NCBI GenBank assembly: GCA_937891125.1 | Contig: CALAEZ010000332.1 | Coordinates: forward strand, 1-9,230 | Direction of reading: 5' to 3' | Source: an uncultured Treponema sp. | GTDB lineage: Bacteria > Spirochaetota > Spirochaetia > Treponematales > Treponemataceae | DNA length: 9,230 bases | Part shown: positions 6,063 to 9,230 of the stretch, piece by piece | Layout: every line of letters starts with the position of its first letter | Position numbering within the stretch: the stretch's first letter is position 1 | The notes under the pieces: generated by a model | What the model was told of the DNA's origin: nothing | What the model saw: only the letters and a program-made list of their open reading frames with translations | Database searches by the model: none | Program-made: the position numbers and the translations under genes

Positions 6063-6473
6063 ATGCAGGAAAATCAGAATACCGGTGAAGCGCTCGCCAT
6101 TGTTGACCGCCTGCTTCCCATTGTAGATGAAGCTGAGCGCAAGCTCAAGAGTGCCCGCAACTGGAGCGTGCTTGACATGCTCGGCGGCGGCTTTATCGTG
6201 GACATGGTAAAGCATTACAAGCTGAACGGCGCGGCAGGCTTGATGCGTGAGGCGGACGCGCTGTTACGGCGCTTACAGCAGGTGCTTGGCGCTATCAGCA
6301 TGCCGCAAGATTACCGTATGAGCATCGGCGGCTTTGCCACGTTCGCAGATTTTTTCTTTGACGGCATTTTCGCTGATGCGTATATGGCGTCAAAAATCTT
6401 TTCTTCGCTCGATGAAGTGCGCCGCCTGAAGGAGCGCCTGCTGGAGCTTAGAACGCTGCTTTCCCGAATGTAG
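6063..6473 (+). CDS. Small helical protein of unknown function
   Basis: I do not recognise a named family. The 136-residue product is predicted mostly helical and has no signal peptide. It has blocks that look constrained: a WSVLDMLGGGFIVDMVKHYK segment (34-53) and a FADFFFDGIFADAYM segment (94-108), followed by a Leu/Arg-rich amphipathic helix (115-134). The second block resembles a membrane-associating hydrophobic patch more than a full transmembrane helix. I have the impression of similar unnamed bacterial proteins sharing both blocks, but cannot verify this. GGAAG (6051-6055) or GGGAG (6045-6049) supplies the ribosome site for ATG 6063. It begins 23 bases after the PPTase stop and probably shares that transcript. 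It ends convergent to murD. Confidence 0.75.
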   Translation: MQENQNTGEALAIVDRLLPIVDEAERKLKSARNWSVLDMLGGGFIVDMVKHYKLNGAAGLMREADALLRRLQQVLGAISMPQDYRMSIGGFATFADFFFDGIFADAYMASKIFSSLDEVRRLKERLLELRTLLSRM

Positions 6474-6502
6474 CACGCGCAGGCGCTCGGTACCGCAGGC
6501 TT

Positions 6503-8182
6503 CTAGCAGAAAAGCTCTTTTACCGCTTTCTTAAACTTCTTTCCCCGGTCAAACTCGTTGGTGAACATGCCAAAGCTGGTGGCTCCGGGGCTGAATACCA
6601 CGTTTTTTACCCCAAATGCGCCGCGGTGCGCTTCAATATCGGCTTTTAGGGCGGTAAGCAGCTCGGTAAGAGAGGTAAACGGTCCTTTGTAGCGAAGTCC
6701 GCGCTCGTCAAAGCCGGCGCGCATTTTGTCGGTGGCTGTTCCTGAAAGCAGATAGGTTGCACTCGGAGCTATGCAGAGCGGATTTGCAAGTGTGTGCGCA
6801 ATGGGCGAAAGGTCTAAGCCCTTGTCAGTGCCGCCTGTTATGAAGATGACCGGCTCGCCGAATGCCTGCGTTGCCTCTGCAGCCGCTTCCGGCACCGTTG
6901 CCGCGCTGTCGTTATAAAAACGCAGGCACAATGCCTTTCCTGCGCTGTCTGCGCAGCTTCCGTCAGGGCTTAGCGCGCATGCGTATCCGTTTCCGTCTAC
7001 TGGAAGCACCCATTCGTGGAAAAACTCGAGGCGGTGCTCAATCCCGTTCCATGAACCGAGCACATCGATGCATCTTTCTGCCGTTACGCCCATCAGGCGC
7101 AGTACAAGTGCGGCGTTCAGCACGTTTAGGCGCATGTGCTTTCCGGGCACAATCAGCTTTTTAAGCACGACTTCTTCGGTTAGGGCACTTTCGGCACTGG
7201 GCGTGCTTCCAGAGCCAGCAGAATTTGAAGCTACGCTCGGCGTGCTTCCAGCTTCTTTTGGAAGGCGCGCTAAGCCGTTTCCTTTGCTGTCTTGCCATAC
7301 GCCGCACACGCCGGAAGCAAGCTTTTTTTTGCTGTAGCGAAGTACGGTAGAGCGCGCTTCCTTTGCAAAAATGTTTCCCCAGTTTTCGATTAACGTTCCG
7401 CCATCTGCGCTTGCGTCATCATCTGCATCCAGAATTACATAGTCGCTTTTTGTCTGGTCGGCGTAAATAAGCTTTTTGTCTGCCACGTACGAAAGCATGC
7501 TGTGGTAAAAGTTCTGGTGGTCAGGCACAATTTTTGTGATGACTGCGATTTTTGGCTTTAAGAGCTTTCGCCCGCGTAAATCTGCCAGCTGCCAGCTTGA
7601 AAGCTCAAGAACTACGGGCGTGGTTTTGTCGGTTTTATCTAAAAAAGTAAGCGGGCTTACGGTGATGTTTCCGCCCAAAAATGTAGTAAAGCCTGATTTT
7701 TGAAGGCCGTAATAAATTGCGCTTACGGTCGAGCTTTTTCCCTTGCTTCCGGTAACGGCAATAATCGGCGCTTTTGTGAATTGCAAAAATAAGCTCAAAT
7801 CCGTTTCAATTGCGCGGGCGGCTGCAAGGTATTTGTTTCCATCGTATTTTACGCCCGGATTTTTGATAACGCAGTCGGCACTGCTAAAATCTTCCAGGCG
7901 GTGCTCGCCAAGCACGTAGCGGATGTGGCTCTGGTCAAGTGAGCTGTCTTCGCGCAAAGAGGCGAGAGTAGGGGCGAGCTGCTCTTCGCTTTTCATGTCG
8001 GTTACGGTGACAAAAGAGCCGTGCTGCACTAAAAAACGCACGCACGCCTCGCCTCCTCCGTTTAATCCTAAGCCCATGACGGTGATGTGCTTACCTGCAA
8101 TGTCGGCTGGTGTCGTAAACGTGCACCCTTGAGGGTAGGTGTGTGCCTTTGGTGGAAGCAGTGCTTCTTCGGTATCTGACAT
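6503..8182 (-). CDS. murD: UDP-N-acetylmuramoyl-L-alanine--D-glutamate ligase, MurD, with insertions
   Basis: MurD adds D-glutamate to UDP-MurNAc-L-Ala in the cytoplasm, an ATP-dependent step of peptidoglycan synthesis. Seen in order: an N-terminal Rossmann motif VMGLGLNGGGEA (35-46), the ATP P-loop TGSKGKSST (144-152), LELSSWQL (192-199), PDHQNFYHS (220-228), the GKHMRLNVLNAALV segment (347-360), EHRLE (382-386), YNDSAAT (423-429) and the C-terminal SPGATSFGMFTNEFDRGKKF (531-550). At 559 residues it is about 100 longer than usual. Two insertions explain part of this: a Ser/Gly/Ala-rich repeat at about 310-336, and about 25 residues including three Cys between EHRLE and NDS. The common NDSKATN Lys is Ala here, as I recall for some other MurD lineages. 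ATG 8182 has AAGGAG (8189-8194) seven bases upstream. It stands outside any visible cell-division cluster. Confidence 0.95.
   Translation of the reverse strand: MSDTEEALLPPKAHTYPQGCTFTTPADIAGKHITVMGLGLNGGGEACVRFLVQHGSFVTVTDMKSEEQLAPTLASLREDSSLDQSHIRYVLGEHRLEDFSSADCVIKNPGVKYDGNKYLAAARAIETDLSLFLQFTKAPIIAVTGSKGKSSTVSAIYYGLQKSGFTTFLGGNITVSPLTFLDKTDKTTPVVLELSSWQLADLRGRKLLKPKIAVITKIVPDHQNFYHSMLSYVADKKLIYADQTKSDYVILDADDDASADGGTLIENWGNIFAKEARSTVLRYSKKKLASGVCGVWQDSKGNGLARLPKEAGSTPSVASNSAGSGSTPSAESALTEEVVLKKLIVPGKHMRLNVLNAALVLRLMGVTAERCIDVLGSWNGIEHRLEFFHEWVLPVDGNGYACALSPDGSCADSAGKALCLRFYNDSAATVPEAAAEATQAFGEPVIFITGGTDKGLDLSPIAHTLANPLCIAPSATYLLSGTATDKMRAGFDERGLRYKGPFTSLTELLTALKADIEAHRGAFGVKNVVFSPGATSFGMFTNEFDRGKKFKKAVKELFC
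7200..7251 (-). repeat. In-frame direct repeat inside murD coding a Gly-Ser-Thr-Pro-Ser linker
   Basis: GGCGTGCTTCCAG occurs at 7200-7212 and again at 7239-7251, a 39-base period (13 codons). On the coding strand each copy gives GSTPS, at residues 312-316 and 325-329. The repeat lies in a low-complexity insertion between the central and C-terminal domains, and the frame is kept. Confidence 0.75.
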
Positions 8183-8238
8183 GAAAATCTCCTTTTGCGG
8201 CTCGGTTTGCTCTTCGCTCGTTTGCGAAATATACCGTC

Positions 8239-8267
8239 AGTCTATAGAGATTCCGATTTTTAAGCAA
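8239..8267 (-). promoter_or_regulatory. Candidate sigma-70 promoter of murD
   Basis: Read leftward: TTGCTT (8267-8262), 17 bases, TAGACT (8244-8239). The -10 is a moderate match; TATAGA overlapping it at a 15-base spacing is an alternative. Start would be near 8232, giving a leader of about 50 bases with AAGGAG at its end. Confidence 0.45.
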
Positions 8268-8347
8268 TAAAAGCAGCTGGTGGAAAGCTTAAGGAAAAAT
8301 ATTTTTGATTTTAGAATGCGGGATTTTCAGGGGTAAGGAGCGTTAAG

Positions 8348-8365
8348 AAAACGCGACAGCGTTTT
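8348..8365 (-). terminator. Candidate intrinsic terminator behind hsp20
   Basis: AAAACGC (8348-8354) and GCGTTTT (8359-8365) pair perfectly around GACA. Read leftward, the arm ends in GCGTTTTCTT, giving a short U-run, so it could end hsp20 messages about 100 bases past the stop. It is also T-rich read rightward, but no rightward gene precedes it. Confidence 0.45.
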
Positions 8366-8390
8366 TAGCGAGTTTCACTTGAAGCGTGCT

Positions 8391-8458
8391 GGAAGAGAGT
8401 GGGGGTGTGGGGAAGAGAGGAACACCGCTTCGCAGTAGAGGTTCCTCTCTTCCCCACA
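8391..8458 (-). repeat. Perfect 18-bp inverted repeat directly behind hsp20, with an extra half-copy
   Basis: TGTGGGGAAGAGAGGAAC (8406-8423) and its exact complement (8441-8458) are separated by 17 bases. The arm begins four bases beyond the hsp20 stop. No U-run follows on the leftward strand, so it may act as an mRNA 3'-end stabiliser or a Rho-associated end instead of a classical terminator. GGAAGAGAG also occurs at 8391-8399, a third partial copy of the arm sequence. Confidence 0.8.
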
Positions 8459-8462
8459 AAGT

Positions 8463-8897
8463 TTACGCTACGTTAATCGCAATCTTTTTTGGTTCTGCAA
8501 GCGGCTTACGCGGCAGGACAACCGTGAGCACGCCGTTTTTGAATGTTGCGTTTACGCCGTCTGCATTTACGTCCTGCGGAAGCGTAAAGCGGCGCGTAAA
8601 GTTGTAGCTGCGGCGTTCGCGGATAAGCCATTCGCCATCATCTTCTTTTTCGGTTTTGTCAGATTTTGCATCTTTCATTTCCTCTTCGTGTGAAGAAATG
8701 GTAAGCACATCATCTTTCAGGCTCAAGTCAACATCGTTTTCTGTTTTGCCTGGCAAATCCATATCAAGAATGTAAGAATCTTTTGTCTGCTTTACGTCTA
8801 CTGTTGGAGTTGCAAAATTGCGGTGCTCGTAAGAAGGCATGCAGAAACCAAAATCGTCGTTGTTAAAAAGGCGGTTAAAAAGTGAAAGTTCGTTCAT
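8463..8897 (-). CDS. Hsp20/alpha-crystallin small heat-shock protein
   Basis: Small heat-shock proteins are ATP-independent cytoplasmic holdases that bind unfolding proteins and pass them to DnaK/ClpB. The 144-residue product has a short N-terminal arm (1-29), an alpha-crystallin domain from about 31 (PTVDVKQTKDSYILDMDLPG) to 130, with RERRSYNFTRRFTLP (93-107) and the NGVLTVVLPR signature (121-130), and a C-terminal IxI anchor, IAI (139-141), used in oligomer assembly. A Lys/Glu/Asp-rich loop at 70-90 is typical of the variable segment. ATG 8897 has AAGGAG (8906-8911) eight bases upstream. A sigma-54 promoter lies about 100 bases upstream and hairpins occur in the leader, so control seems unlike the usual sigma-32 or HrcA/CIRCE schemes; I see no CIRCE element. 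A perfect hairpin follows the stop codon. Confidence 0.95.
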   Translation of the reverse strand: MNELSLFNRLFNNDDFGFCMPSYEHRNFATPTVDVKQTKDSYILDMDLPGKTENDVDLSLKDDVLTISSHEEEMKDAKSDKTEKEDDGEWLIRERRSYNFTRRFTLPQDVNADGVNATFKNGVLTVVLPRKPLAEPKKIAINVA

Positions 8898-8905
8898 ATT
8901 GTGTT

Positions 8906-8942
8906 CTCCTTGCCTGTTTTTGCAGGCACCCGTATGCGCGGG
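8906..8942 (-). promoter_or_regulatory. Tandem hairpins in the hsp20 leader abutting the ribosome site
   Basis: On the transcript, CCCG/CGGG (8942-8939 with 8932-8929, loop of six) is followed at once by TGCCTG/CAGGCA (8928-8923 with 8916-8911, loop CAAAAA). The last base of the second stem is the first base of AAGGAG (8911-8906). A third small hairpin, CAGC with GCTG around seven A, lies at 8980-8966. Structure next to the ribosome site could modulate translation with temperature; no fourU or ROSE signature is visible. Confidence 0.5.
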
Positions 8943-8993
8943 CTGTTAATTTGTAGTTTTTAGTCCAGCTTTTTTTGCTGTACACTTAATATC

Positions 8994-9011
8994 TAGCAAG
9001 GAGCGTGCCAA
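8994..9011 (-). promoter_or_regulatory. Sigma-54 (RpoN) -24/-12 promoter of hsp20
   Basis: Leftward strand reads TTGGCACGCTCCTTGCTA (9011-8994). This matches the sigma-54 consensus (YTGGCACGNNNNTTGCW), with the invariant GG and GC at the correct 10-base separation. The start is predicted near 8984, leaving a leader of about 87 bases. No equally good sigma-70 pair was seen on this strand. Sigma-54 needs an activator ATPase, consistent with a binding site further upstream. Confidence 0.82.
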
Positions 9012-9079
9012 CTTTTTTAGAAGTAAAAAAAATGACGAAAATCAAAGAAAATTTGCAATTTTTTCGGTTTTTTGGGTTC

Positions 9080-9100
9080 AATCACTTTTTTTGTGTGATT
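9080..9100. promoter_or_regulatory. Inverted repeat AATCAC/GTGATT, possible activator site
   Basis: AATCAC (9080-9085) and GTGATT (9095-9100) are perfect arms with a nine-base T-rich spacer, in a very AT-rich stretch. The centre lies about 105 bases upstream of the predicted hsp20 start, the usual distance of enhancer sites for sigma-54 activators. It also lies upstream of the gene at 9168, so it could belong to either. Confidence 0.4.
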
Positions 9101-9119
9101 AAATAAAATAGGGATAAAA

Positions 9120-9157
9120 GCCTGTATAATTGATTTTAAAAAATAAAACAAACAGGC
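9120..9157. promoter_or_regulatory. -10 element TATAAT within an inverted repeat before the last gene
   Basis: GCCTGT (9120-9125) and ACAGGC (9152-9157) are inverted arms around 26 AT-rich bases. TATAAT (9125-9130) overlaps the left arm; no clear -35 is seen 16-18 bases before it. If this is the promoter, the transcript starts near 9137, inside the repeat, which could then be an operator. Confidence 0.4.
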
Positions 9158-9167
9158 AGAAATCCCC

Positions 9168-9230
9168 ATGAACACTTATATCAAAATTCCAAACACAATT
9201 CAATCATTCTACAATGCAGAAAGCAAAATT
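9168..9230 (+). CDS. Start of an unidentified gene, cut by the window edge
   Basis: An open frame starts at ATG 9168 and runs 21 codons to the last base (MNTYIKIPNTIQSFYNAESKI). The upstream bases lack a strong ribosome site (only GGCAG at 9155-9159), but a TATAAT -10 lies about 40 bases before. The codon use is more A-rich than in the rest of the window, and this AT-rich end could mark an acquired segment. Too little is visible to name a family. Confidence 0.5.
   Translation, partial: MNTYIKIPNTIQSFYNAESKI

Noticed and set aside
8463..9000. CIRCE (HrcA) operator or sigma-32 promoter for hsp20
   Set aside because: No TTAGCACTC-N9-GAGTGCTAA-like repeat and no CTTGAA/CCCCAT pair was found in the upstream region.
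1..9230. tRNA, rRNA, transposase, integrase or attachment sites
   Set aside because: No cloverleaf with a T-loop GTTCRA core, no rRNA signature and no transposase or integrase motif could be seen; the repeats present lack target duplications.

Overview
The window looks like a piece of a Treponema-type spirochete chromosome with mid-range G+C. The main evidence is a P83/100-family antigen gene, a protein family typical of Borrelia and Treponema, next to a class I (archaeal-type) lysyl-tRNA synthetase, which is characteristic of spirochetes among bacteria. The first 20 bases match the end of an Illumina TruSeq adapter, so this is the raw end of a draft contig and the left-most gene is cut off there. 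Species cannot be decided from the sequence.

Layout. 21-1166 (+) is the C-terminal part of lysS, fused to an EMAPII-like tRNA-binding domain and followed by a strong hairpin terminator. 1201-1586 is a non-coding stretch with several hairpins and a short repeat cluster. 1587-2926 (+) is a queuosine salvage unit: promoter, preQ1-I riboswitch candidate, queF, then a YhhQ/DUF165 queuosine-precursor transporter. 3023-4423 (-) is the P83/100 exported protein. It is divergent from a YdcF/ElyC-like membrane protein (4488-5357, +), and both promoters appear to use one palindromic -35 hexamer and to give nearly leaderless mRNAs. 5458-6473 (+) holds a shortened Sfp-type phosphopantetheinyl transferase and a small conserved-looking unknown protein. 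Convergent to these is murD (6503-8182, -), with two lineage-specific insertions. After a 280-base gap with two hairpins comes an Hsp20 small heat-shock gene (8463-8897, -) behind a near-perfect sigma-54 (-24/-12) promoter. The right end is AT-rich and starts an unidentified rightward gene cut by the window edge.

How the genes work together. The clear functional unit is the queuosine one: the transporter would import preQ0 or preQ1, QueF reduces preQ0 to preQ1, and the riboswitch would lower expression when preQ1 is sufficient. The envelope genes (P83/100, ElyC-like, MurD) are neighbours but not obviously one operon. I found no mobile element, CRISPR array, tRNA or rRNA, and no clearly new multi-gene system. 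The most worthwhile leads are the sigma-54-driven Hsp20, the shared -35 divergent promoters, the LysRS-EMAPII fusion and the trimmed PPTase.
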